Shown here: in pieces, positions 42,020-49,667 of the stretch
Numbering within the stretch: position 1 is the stretch's first letter
How the letters are laid out: the number at the start of each line of letters is the position of its first letter
From: CAZQGO01 sp964593065
GTDB lineage: Bacteria > Oederibacteriota > JAAXVQ01
Direction: 5' to 3'
NCBI GenBank assembly: GCA_964593065.1
Contig: CAZQGO010000018.1
Location: forward strand, 1-64,000
DNA: 64,000 nucleotides
Position numbers and translations under genes: made by a program
Notes under the pieces: generated by a model
Told to the model about the DNA's origin: nothing
Seen by the model: the letters and a program-made list of their open reading frames with translations, nothing else
Database searches by the model: none

Positions 42020-45000
42020 TTATTCCGCGGCACGCCGCCGGTAGATGGTCACGCCGTCCTGGTCGTATACGACGTCCATGAACGCGCGGAACTTGTCCAG
42101 CCCGAGGCCGGGATAGGCCTGGCGTTCAATGGCGCCGACGTACACGTATTGCACGTGGTAGCGGTCCAGCAGCCGGCGCGCCTCCTCGATGTTCGAAGTC
42201 TGGAAGATCCGGTCGGCGTCCCGGGTATGGCTTTCGGTCAAGGCGGGTTGGTAGCGCATCTGTTCTTCCTGGCCGATCCACCCGATCAGGGTCGGCTGGC
42301 CGGTGAAAATGGCCACGCGGGTGTCGAAGCAATTATACCCTTTGACTCCCGGCGCCTCCAGGACGATGTCGTTGCTTCGGACATGCCCGTTGATCCAGGC
42401 CAGGGCCTTTGCGTCTTGCGGGTTCATCTGGTCCAAGTACGCCAAGCCGTTGAGCGTGGGCCGGCGGAACTGCGAACAGAGACGCATCCGGTCGTACAGT
42501 GAAATCGGCGGATACAGCGAGACCGCCAGCAGGATCGCGGCCAGGGTGGCCACCCAGGTTTTGGCCCAAAAATCCTGGCGGGGCCATCCCGCCCACAGCC
42601 ACGGCAACAGCAGAATTCCAAACGCCAGCACCAACGTCAGCCCGGGAAACTCCCCGTTGGCTTGAAAGAAATTGGCCACGGCCCAGACGACCAGCACGCC
42701 CGCGGTCCACAGCAGCAGGTCCCAGCCCCCGCGCAACCGGTAGCGCTCCCAAAAGTCCCGCAACCCCGTCCGGCGCACGCCGCCGCGCGCCGACCGGTGC
42801 GCGGCGGCGGTCCGTGCGCGCCGGGCCGGTTGGGCCGGGTTCGCCATCAATGCGGCCCAGGCGGCGGTGGCGGCCAAGGCGAAGTAAATCCAGACGATCA
42901 TGTAGAATTTGAACACCGTGTTCATCCGGCTCATGTCGCCGCCCACGCCCATGAAATCCCGCACGTGCACAATTTCGCAGCCGCAGACAACGGCCAGGCC
43001 GAGCCAGGCCATCCAGGTGGCCAATTTCTGCTCCGGCGACAGCGGCCGGCGCAGCAGGAGGTAGGCGCTTAAGGCCAGCAACAGCAGCAGGATCGCGAGC
43101 AGGCCCTGCTCGAAAAAGAAAAACAGCGCCACGCCCAGCACCAGCAAAGCGACGGCGTAGAACCGCCTCGGCTCTTTCTCCCAGAACCGCTGTGGCCAGG
43201 CCAGCCAGCGTTGCCAGCCTGCGGGAGCCGCGCGCGCAGGCCTCAGCAGGCGCGCGGACCAGTGCTGGACCGCGGGCATGAGTTCCCGGGCCCAGAAACT
43301 CAAGAGCAGGAAAATAAACAATCCGAAAAAGACCAGGAAATCCACCAGGTGGGTGCGCACGCCCGGATTCACGAAAGCCAGGGAATTGGAGTGGGGTTCG
43401 AAATACCGGTGGAAGCCGTACAGGAGCAGCAAGCCTGCGAGAACCAAGCGCGTGCCGGCCAAGAGCACGGCGCCGAGGCGCCGCCAGGAAAAGCGGCCGT
43501 CGGAGAAAACCGCCAGCGCCAGGACGCCCAGCATCAGCAGGGTGTAGGGCGGGAAGTTCCAGGTGTTGATGGCCGACAGGGCTCCCAGGGTGAGGGCGGC
43601 GACGAAAAAATTTAGACCCCGGTCCCAGGCCGTCTCCCCCGGGGCCTCGGGAAACAGCAGGCCGGGAGGCCGGTCCTGCTTCAGCAGGTTCAGCGCCCAA
43701 CCGATCAGCGGCAGGGAATACGGTATCGCGATGATGTGGGCGTGCAGGTCGCCGTACAGGAAGGAAAACCAGGGCATTTCATTGATCGTCCCCTTGATCA
43801 GGCGGGTGGGATTCCAGATGAATTCGAAGCGCCCGGCGTGGGCCCAGGTCTGCCGCACCCATTCCGCCAGGCTGTGGAGCCCGTCCTGGAAAATCAGGCC
43901 GCGGTTCAAGGGTTCCAGCAGGTAAAACCAGCTGTGCAGGTTGCCCAGCATGGCGCCGGCCGCCGCGGCCGCCAGACCCCAGCGCCGCTTGCCGGTCAGC
44001 CCCAGGCCCAGGCCGTACAGCCCCGTCACGGTCAGGGCGAACAACAAGGCGATCACGATCTGATAGGACCAGGCCGGAGGCACGCCTGCCAGCTTGGCGA
44101 GAATGCCGAGAATGATTTGCCCGAAGTAGTAGTAATTGATGTGGTAACCCGACAGCCAGGGATCGTACGGCGGAAAATGGACGCTCTGGTAGACCGCGGT
44201 GAAAAAGGTCATGCCCATCGGTTCCCCGCCGCCGTTGTATCCTTGCCCGTACGGATTATTGATATCGGGGTTGTACAATTTGGTGAGCAGGTAGCCGATA
44301 AAGGCGGCCAGGAAGACGATTTCCGCCGTCAGATACAGCCAGCGTCTTTCCCGCAGATACTTCAGGAACGGTTCCCGGCGGAACCAGACCAGCAGTGCGG
44401 ACCCCGAGCCTAATAGCAGCAGCACCAGCAGTGTATTGCCCTGCAGATGGCGGAAGACGCCGACGGTGACCAGCAGCCAGGTGGTCCAGGCCAGCAACAG
44501 CGTGCCGACGATTTTCGCCAGGGAGGCTCCGCCGTCCGGCAGCTGCGGGAACAGGCGGTAACAAAGCGGCCAGGCCAAAAGCCCGATGATTTCCAGCATG
44601 AGAATCCAGGCCAGGGAAGCGGTGAAGCTGTTCAGGCTTCCGAAAAGGAAAAGCGGCCGGCCCTGGGAAGCGCCGATATTGGCGTTGATGACCGTGGGCA
44701 GCTCTCCGGACTTGGCCTGGGGACGGGGAGGCGGCCGGGAGGCGGCCGGGGCCGAAGAGGATTCCCGCTGGCTTTCGACGATGGCGGCATCCAGGCGGCG
44801 CGCCAACTCCGCCGGCGGCAACGGCGGCGTGTCGCGCTTGAAAAGATAAACGTGCGGATGGTCATACAGGGTGAAACTTTCGTCCGCCCGATCGTCCGGA
44901 AACACCCGGCCGAGCAGCCGCGGATAATCGGTGAATTCCGCCGCCAGGTGAAAACCCAGCTGCTGCGCGAACATGAGGCGGTAATAGGCCGCGTTGATGG

Positions 45001-46756
45001 GATAGCGCTCCGGCAGGCGCCGGTACACGGCGTGGGCGCGGGTATCGGCCATGACGATCCAGTCGTTCTCTTGGAGCATGCGCAGGATGATCTCCCGCTT
45101 GCGGGGCGTGTCCGGCTCCTGGACCGTGAATTTATTGTTCTGATACGCCTTGCGCGGAAGGTCCGGCACTCCCACCGGCAGATCGTCGCCCCACTCCTCG
45201 TTCAGAATGCGGGTGGGGCGCAATACGCCCTGGTTCCAGGTCGTCTCCGGGATGTTCTGCAGCATCCAGCGGCTGGCTGCAATCCAGGGATGCTCCGCGC
45301 GGTAAATGGCCACGAACGCCAGGGCCCACAGCGCCGTGGCCGCGACGAGCAGGCCCGTCGCCCAGACCAGCAACCGTTTGGCGGCCGCGTTACGCAGCCA
45401 GCCGTGGACTTCCAGGATCAGGCGGCTGCCGGTGAGGCAAAAAACCGGCGTTAAGGGCAGCACATAGCGGTTGAATTTCGCGAAGGACCCGCCGATGACC
45501 AGGGTGTAGATTACGCCGAAGGTCAGGAGCAGCACCAGGTTGGCTTCCCCCGAAACCGCCGCGGCCAGGCCCTGCCAGGACCGGCGCAGGAGCATGCGGA
45601 CCGCGACCACCAGGCCCCGGAGCGGATAAGCCACGAAACTGCCGAGCGCCAGCAAGCCCAGGGGCGGCCCCAGGGTGTAGCCGATGAGGTTGCGCGCGTA
45701 GTACAGGTAGGGGAGCGTGTGCAGGTACTGGCGGTTGTAGGGCACATCGGCTTCGCCGGTCACCAAAATGCGGCGTTGCTCGTTTTGGTTGGCCCAGAAA
45801 CGCGCCCAGTCCAGAAAGGCGTGGGGCATGGCCAGGAAAAATACGGCCAAGGATGCGGCCGCCGCCAAACCCAAATCCGTCCAGCGCCGCGGACGCTCCG
45901 CCGCCGGCGCCCGGTAGGCCCCGATGAGATGCGCCGCGGCGATGCTGGCTGCCAAAGGCAGGGCGCTGGTCTTGGTCGCCATGGCCAGACCCAGAAAGAC
46001 TCCGGCCAGCACATAGTCCCGGCGCCGGCCCAGCTCCGCGATGTCGGCCGAAAAGTACAGGGTGATGACGACCAGGGTGGTCAGGGGCACGTCCACGACA
46101 AAAAAGTGCGCCATCTGGATATTCAGCACCGTGAAGGCCAGCAGGGCGGCGGCGAGCAGGCCCAGCCTCCTGCCGGAAGCGCCGGGAAGGAGCCTGCGCC
46201 CGAACAGGTAGGTAAACACGAGGGTCACCAAATCAAAGCCGGCCGAAAGCGTTCGGCCGGCCCCGATGACGAAGCGGTTGGCGTCGAACGGGCCGAAGAA
46301 GCCGGCGAGAACCGCGACGGCGTCCTTTAAGCTGGCCAGCAGGTAGAGCGGAAACGTGCCGTATTGCAGGCCGGTCGGGGCCTCCGGGTAGGAGAGCTGG
46401 CTGACCACGCCGAAAATCCAACGCTCGTCGGGGTGAAACTGCTGGTTGAAATACCAGTCCGGATGGAGGCACCGCAGGACCATGGCCGCCACAAGCACCA
46501 CGCCCAGCCACAGGGTTTCCGGTTCCCGCCGGTAAAGATCCTGAACGGCCTGCCACAGCCGCGCCCAGCCGCGGGGCGGACGAGCCTGCCCCCGGGTCCG
46601 GGCGCGAAGCGGCGGCCGCGGCGCGCGGACGGGGGGACGGGCGGGGCGGGTGGAGCGGGCGGAACGGCTCGCGGGCGCCTGCACGGTGCGGCTCGGGGAG
46701 GTTTGTTTACGCGGTCGCGGAGTGGTGTTCCCGGCTGGTTGAGGTTTCGCCATCAT
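42020..46756 (-). CDS. Giant GT39-like / DUF2298 'YYY' fusion membrane protein
   Basis: 1578 residues. A basic Pro/Arg-rich tail (1-75) precedes a GT-C module with D110-E111 in NQQFHPDERWIFG. A periplasmic segment (about 500-650) follows, then a DUF2298 module with HINYYYFGQIILGIL near residue 875 and FSFLYGDLHAHIIAIPY, and a C-terminal domain (LLDRYHVQYVYVGAIERQAYP) matching the end of the separate YYY protein at 33949. It thus joins in one chain two activities that are encoded by adjacent genes at 31920-36318. It directly follows the phosphoribosyltransferase gene. Confidence 0.82.
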   Translation of the reverse strand: MMAKPQPAGNTTPRPRKQTSPSRTVQAPASRSARSTRPARPPVRAPRPPLRARTRGQARPPRGWARLWQAVQDLYRREPETLWLGVVLVAAMVLRCLHPDWYFNQQFHPDERWIFGVVSQLSYPEAPTGLQYGTFPLYLLASLKDAVAVLAGFFGPFDANRFVIGAGRTLSAGFDLVTLVFTYLFGRRLLPGASGRRLGLLAAALLAFTVLNIQMAHFFVVDVPLTTLVVITLYFSADIAELGRRRDYVLAGVFLGLAMATKTSALPLAASIAAAHLIGAYRAPAAERPRRWTDLGLAAAASLAVFFLAMPHAFLDWARFWANQNEQRRILVTGEADVPYNRQYLHTLPYLYYARNLIGYTLGPPLGLLALGSFVAYPLRGLVVAVRMLLRRSWQGLAAAVSGEANLVLLLTFGVIYTLVIGGSFAKFNRYVLPLTPVFCLTGSRLILEVHGWLRNAAAKRLLVWATGLLVAATALWALAFVAIYRAEHPWIAASRWMLQNIPETTWNQGVLRPTRILNEEWGDDLPVGVPDLPRKAYQNNKFTVQEPDTPRKREIILRMLQENDWIVMADTRAHAVYRRLPERYPINAAYYRLMFAQQLGFHLAAEFTDYPRLLGRVFPDDRADESFTLYDHPHVYLFKRDTPPLPPAELARRLDAAIVESQRESSSAPAASRPPPRPQAKSGELPTVINANIGASQGRPLFLFGSLNSFTASLAWILMLEIIGLLAWPLCYRLFPQLPDGGASLAKIVGTLLLAWTTWLLVTVGVFRHLQGNTLLVLLLLGSGSALLVWFRREPFLKYLRERRWLYLTAEIVFLAAFIGYLLTKLYNPDINNPYGQGYNGGGEPMGMTFFTAVYQSVHFPPYDPWLSGYHINYYYFGQIILGILAKLAGVPPAWSYQIVIALLFALTVTGLYGLGLGLTGKRRWGLAAAAAGAMLGNLHSWFYLLEPLNRGLIFQDGLHSLAEWVRQTWAHAGRFEFIWNPTRLIKGTINEMPWFSFLYGDLHAHIIAIPYSLPLIGWALNLLKQDRPPGLLFPEAPGETAWDRGLNFFVAALTLGALSAINTWNFPPYTLLMLGVLALAVFSDGRFSWRRLGAVLLAGTRLVLAGLLLLYGFHRYFEPHSNSLAFVNPGVRTHLVDFLVFFGLFIFLLLSFWARELMPAVQHWSARLLRPARAAPAGWQRWLAWPQRFWEKEPRRFYAVALLVLGVALFFFFEQGLLAILLLLLALSAYLLLRRPLSPEQKLATWMAWLGLAVVCGCEIVHVRDFMGVGGDMSRMNTVFKFYMIVWIYFALAATAAWAALMANPAQPARRARTAAAHRSARGGVRRTGLRDFWERYRLRGGWDLLLWTAGVLVVWAVANFFQANGEFPGLTLVLAFGILLLPWLWAGWPRQDFWAKTWVATLAAILLAVSLYPPISLYDRMRLCSQFRRPTLNGLAYLDQMNPQDAKALAWINGHVRSNDIVLEAPGVKGYNCFDTRVAIFTGQPTLIGWIGQEEQMRYQPALTESHTRDADRIFQTSNIEEARRLLDRYHVQYVYVGAIERQAYPGLGLDKFRAFMDVVYDQDGVTIYRRRAAE

Positions 46757-47629
46757 TTAGCCTCGGTGCAGAATATACCCCACGGCCAGGATCCACAAAA
46801 AAATGGTGATGATCATGGGCTTGTCTTTCAGCAGGATCAACTCGGGGTTGCCGCCCAGATTCCGCTGGTATACGAGGTAGAGATACCGGAAGAGCCCGTA
46901 GATGACCAAGGGCACGGTGAGCATCAAGTAATGATACTCTTGCGCGGTCTCGGAAGTGAAGGCGTAGAGGGAATAGGCAATGATGGTCGCGGAAGCCACC
47001 ACGCTCATGAACTGGTCCAAAAGCAGCGGGGAATAATCCCCGAGGCTGGCCCGGTGGCGGACCGCCTTGCTGCCCATGGTGACCAGCTCGTGCCGCCGTT
47101 TGGCAAAGCCGAGAAACAGCGACAGCAGGGTCGCCACCACCAGCAGCCAGGGAGAAATCCTGACATCAATGACTACGGCGCCCGCCACGGCGCGCAGCAC
47201 GAAGCCCGCGCTGATGACCAGGACGTCCAGAATGACCAGCCGCTTGAGACCGACGGTATAGAAAAAGTTGATCAGCAGGTAGCTGACCACCAGGACGCCG
47301 AGTTGCCGGGATTGGGAGAAACTCCAGCTTAGGACCAGCGTCGCCAAGACGATGTCGGCCAAGCCGGCCAGCTCCACGGAAAAGGTCCCGGCGGCCAGCG
47401 GCCGCTTTCTTTTCTCCGGGTGGTGGCGGTCCTGGTCGCGGTCGTGGAGGTCATTGAACAGGTAGACCGTTCCCGAGGCCAGGCAGAAAACGGCGAAGGC
47501 CTGCAGGCTTTTCTGAAGGAGGTCCCAATTGAAAAGATTGGCCGAAAAGATCAGACCCGCAAAGACCACGAAATTTTTGGTCCATTGCCGGGGCCGCATG
47601 AGCTGAAGCAGTGTAGCGAACGTTCTCAC
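46757..47629 (-). CDS. UbiA-family decaprenyl-phosphate phosphoribosyltransferase-like
   Basis: 290 residues, about nine helices. LMRPRQWTKNFVVFAGLIF and FNDLHDRDQDRHHPEKRKRP (NDxxDxxxD, then the KRxRP motif) match mycobacterial Rv3806c, which transfers phosphoribose from PRPP to decaprenyl phosphate on the way to the arabinofuranose donor. The second Asp-rich-equivalent region is around KRRHEL. I start at GTG 47629, with AAGGTG just upstream, rather than TTG 47662 which lies at or before the predicted transcription start. No DprE1/DprE2 pair is in the window; the flavoprotein at 4315 is not a DprE1 type. Confidence 0.85.
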   Translation of the reverse strand: MRTFATLLQLMRPRQWTKNFVVFAGLIFSANLFNWDLLQKSLQAFAVFCLASGTVYLFNDLHDRDQDRHHPEKRKRPLAAGTFSVELAGLADIVLATLVLSWSFSQSRQLGVLVVSYLLINFFYTVGLKRLVILDVLVISAGFVLRAVAGAVVIDVRISPWLLVVATLLSLFLGFAKRRHELVTMGSKAVRHRASLGDYSPLLLDQFMSVVASATIIAYSLYAFTSETAQEYHYLMLTVPLVIYGLFRYLYLVYQRNLGGNPELILLKDKPMIITIFLWILAVGYILHRG

Positions 47630-47662
47630 AGGACACCTTGGATTCCCCGAAGAGTAAGGCAA

Positions 47663-47692
47663 ATGTTAGCATCGCCTCGGCGGATGTGTCAA
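47663..47692 (-). promoter_or_regulatory. Promoter of the phosphoribosyltransferase/fusion operon
   Basis: TTGACA (47692-47687), 18 bp, TAACAT (47668-47663). The start near 47656 leaves about 27 nt before GTG 47629. A 7-bp inverted repeat (47713-47719 with 47731-47737) lies just upstream; it lacks a T-run. Confidence 0.7.
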
Positions 47693-47783
47693 GGTGATAA
47701 GTCCGCGCCCGGGCGGGATGGCTGCGCGAAATCCCGCGGTTGGATACTTTCCGGGCGGGTCAGGTTGTCGCCAATGGGGGGAT

Positions 47784-47960
47784 TCAGCGCCAGGCACATA
47801 CGACGCCGGACCGCCGGCCTGGCCTGGGAAACCAGGCCGGACCGAAAGTCCGGCGGCAATCGAGGCATTGTTGGAGCATGCGCCCGCAGCAGCGCAGGTG
47901 CCTGAGCCGGCCGCCGCAGCGTGGACAGCGAGCGCTGGCCGCGCCCCGGCCGGATCTCAA
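47784..47960 (-). CDS. Tiny zinc-ribbon protein
   Basis: 58 residues from TTG 47960, which overlaps the preceding stop as TTGA. Cysteines in SARCPRCGGRLRHL and RMLQQCLDCRRTFGPAW form two CX2C pairs of a zinc ribbon, with extra cysteines between them (RCCGR). Such small ribbons can bind nucleic acid or serve as redox-linked metal sites. ATG 47993 is an alternative start giving 69 residues. Weak ribosome-binding signal and short length keep confidence moderate. It would be the last gene of the ArsR-thioredoxin transcript. Confidence 0.5.
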   Translation of the reverse strand: MRSGRGAASARCPRCGGRLRHLRCCGRMLQQCLDCRRTFGPAWFPRPGRRSGVVCAWR

Positions 47961-48385
47961 GCCCGCAGGGTGCGAAGCGCTCTTTCCAGACATAGGTTCT
48001 GCACCACCTTCATTCCCGCCGCCCGGGCCCTCTCGGCCGCCACCTCGTGGCTGACGCCCTCCTGCATCCAAATTACCTTGCAGCCCAGGCGCAGGGCTTG
48101 TTCCACGATCTCGGGCACGGCCTCGGGACGTCGGAAGACGTCCACCAAGTCCACCGGCCGCCCGTACTCGGCCAGGGAGGGAAATGCCTTTTCCCCCAGG
48201 ATTTCCTGGACGCCCGGGCGGATGGGGATGATGGTATACCCCCGGGTCTGGAGGTACCGCGCCACCCGGTGGGACGGCCGCTCGGGTTTGGGCGACAAGC
48301 CCACCACCGCGATGGTATGCACGCCGGCCAGCGCGGCGACCGCCTCCGGTTGCGGTGTGGGCAGGGTGCAGGCGAACTCACTCAC
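47957..48385 (-). CDS. CoA-binding protein (YccU family)
   Basis: 142 residues from GTG 48385. The Rossmann-type CoA-binding fold is recognised by TIAVVGLSPKPERPSHRVARYL, GYTIIPIRPG, VDLVDVFRRPEAVPEIVEQAL and VIWMQEGVSHE ... GMKVVQNLCL. The biochemical role is not established. It overlaps the TlpA-like gene by 8 bp. A longer frame (48427) would run further into that gene. Confidence 0.85.
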   Translation of the reverse strand: MSEFACTLPTPQPEAVAALAGVHTIAVVGLSPKPERPSHRVARYLQTRGYTIIPIRPGVQEILGEKAFPSLAEYGRPVDLVDVFRRPEAVPEIVEQALRLGCKVIWMQEGVSHEVAAERARAAGMKVVQNLCLERALRTLRA

Positions 48386-48920
48386 GTTCGTCCCCGGAGC
48401 CCAGCAGGGCCTTGATTTCATGCTCATACACGCTCTTGGGCTGGTAGCCGATGTAGGATCCCGCGATCCGTCCCCGGGGATCCAGGATCACCGCGTGGGG
48501 AATGCCGCGCAGGCCCACGTAGCTGGCGATTTCCTGCGAACCCCAAAAAACGTCGTAGTTAATGCCCATGTCCCGGATGAAGCGCCGGACCGTACTCGCC
48601 GCCGCTTGGTCGTAGGACAAACCCACCACCACGAGTTTTCCCGGATAGGATTTCTGCAAGTCCACCAACACCGGGACGGTCATCCGGCAGGGTGGGCACC
48701 AGGTGGCGAACATGTCGAGAATCACGATTTTTCCGCGGTAACGCGACAGGGAGACTTCCTGGCCTTCCAGATTCTTCACGGAAAAATCGGGAAACACCGT
48801 TCTGCTGTCCGCGGCGCCGATGTCCGTTCCTGTCCGTGTCATTCCGCCGGCCGGTTGGCAGCCCACTCCGCTGCCGGCCACCAGCAGTACCATGACCGCA
48901 ATTTTCCAGTTCCGCTTCAT
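48378..48920 (-). CDS. TlpA-like thiol-disulfide lipoprotein
   Basis: 180 residues. Signal peptide with lipobox-like GVGC (Cys21). The thioredoxin fold follows, with FPDFSVKNLEGQEVSLSRYRGK and active site WCPPC (C75, C78), then GIPHAVILDPRGRIAGSYIG with the cis-Pro. Members reduce or oxidise periplasmic thiols, for instance in cytochrome c maturation or peroxide defence. It is a membrane-tethered partner in the same transcript as thioredoxin, 59 bp downstream of it. Confidence 0.88.
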   Translation of the reverse strand: MKRNWKIAVMVLLVAGSGVGCQPAGGMTRTGTDIGAADSRTVFPDFSVKNLEGQEVSLSRYRGKIVILDMFATWCPPCRMTVPVLVDLQKSYPGKLVVVGLSYDQAAASTVRRFIRDMGINYDVFWGSQEIASYVGLRGIPHAVILDPRGRIAGSYIGYQPKSVYEHEIKALLGSGDERE

Positions 48921-48979
48921 GCCAGACTCCTTTTTCCGCTTCCGGAGCAGGCGGCTCCTTGGCCGCCGCGGCCAACGCC

Positions 48980-49303
48980 TCAGGCTTTGGCCAGCGCTTC
49001 GTCGATCTCCTTGAGCAGGACTTGTTTGGGGCGCAAACCGACCCAGTTGCCTACGATCTTGCCGTGATGGTACATCACCAGGGTCGGCACGCCCATGACC
49101 CGGTGCTGCTGGGCCAGGGCGGGCTCCTGATCCACGTCCACCTTGACGATCTTCAGGTCGCTGCGCTCCCGGCTGATTTCCTCCAGGATGGGGGCCACGA
49201 GTTTGCACGGACCGCACCAGGGGGCGTAAAAGTCCACCAGTACGGGTTGTGCGGCTTCCACCACGGTTTGGGAAAACTCTTTGCCTGACACTTGGATGCT
49301 CAT
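48980..49303 (-). CDS. trxA: Thioredoxin
   Basis: 107 residues, a standard single-domain thioredoxin: FYAPWCGPCK with C30 and C33, buried Asp in VLVDFYA, and the cis-Pro loop GVPTLVMYHHG. GGGAGG precedes the ATG. It reduces disulfides in the cytosol with electrons from thioredoxin reductase, for which the window has a gene at 55633. The ArsR-type regulator immediately upstream may control it. Confidence 0.95.
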   Translation of the reverse strand: MSIQVSGKEFSQTVVEAAQPVLVDFYAPWCGPCKLVAPILEEISRERSDLKIVKVDVDQEPALAQQHRVMGVPTLVMYHHGKIVGNWVGLRPKQVLLKEIDEALAKA

Positions 49304-49342
49304 GCTGTTTCCTCCCTGCCGTCTTAAACTACCCGGTGAGAT

Positions 49343-49624
49343 TTATTCCTCGAGTATTTTCAAGATGCGGTAGATTTTAGGATCGGCGAGCCGGTAGCAG
49401 GTTTCCTGCCCCCGGCGCTCGCCCACGACCAGACCGGCCCGGCGCATGCGGTTCAGGTGCTGGGAAGCCAACGGCTGGCTGATCCTCAGGCGCTTCCACA
49501 TCTGGCCGACGTTGCAGGCTTTGCGGCACAAGCCGGCCAGCATGCGCAGGCGGATGGGATGGGACATGGCCCGAAGCCATTCCGCGTTTTTGTCAAACGG
49601 ATCCCGGGATGCTCGTGTTTTCAT
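49343..49624 (-). CDS. ArsR-family winged-helix regulator
   Basis: 93 residues. FDKNAEWLRAMSHPIRLRMLAGL and the recognition helix ISQPLASQHLNRMRRAGLV are characteristic. The metal-site region reads LCRKACNVG with C33 and C37, and C76 lies in the wing (RGQETCYRL). The spacing is not the classic ELCVCDL, so a thiol-based redox or persulfide sensor is as likely as a metal sensor. With ATG 49624 the transcript would be almost leaderless; ATG 49567 (MSHPIRL) is an alternative. It precedes trxA by 39 bp. Confidence 0.9.
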   Translation of the reverse strand: MKTRASRDPFDKNAEWLRAMSHPIRLRMLAGLCRKACNVGQMWKRLRISQPLASQHLNRMRRAGLVVGERRGQETCYRLADPKIYRILKILEE

Positions 49625-49633
49625 ATTATGACT

Positions 49634-49662
49634 ATATTATTATATGTTTATAAATTTGTCAA
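49634..49662 (-). promoter_or_regulatory. Near-consensus promoter with AT-rich dyad, ArsR-thioredoxin operon
   Basis: TTGACA (49662-49657), 17 bp, TAATAT (49639-49634) on the minus strand. The segment is strikingly AT-rich. CATATAAT and ATAATATG flank the -10 box as an imperfect dyad, a likely ArsR-type operator for autoregulation. The predicted start is near 49627. Confidence 0.8.
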
Positions 49663-49667
49663 GAGTT

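Noticed and set aside
47713..47737. Possible intrinsic terminator after the zinc-ribbon gene
   Set aside because: Only a 7-bp stem with an 11-nt loop and no T-run in the minus-strand direction.
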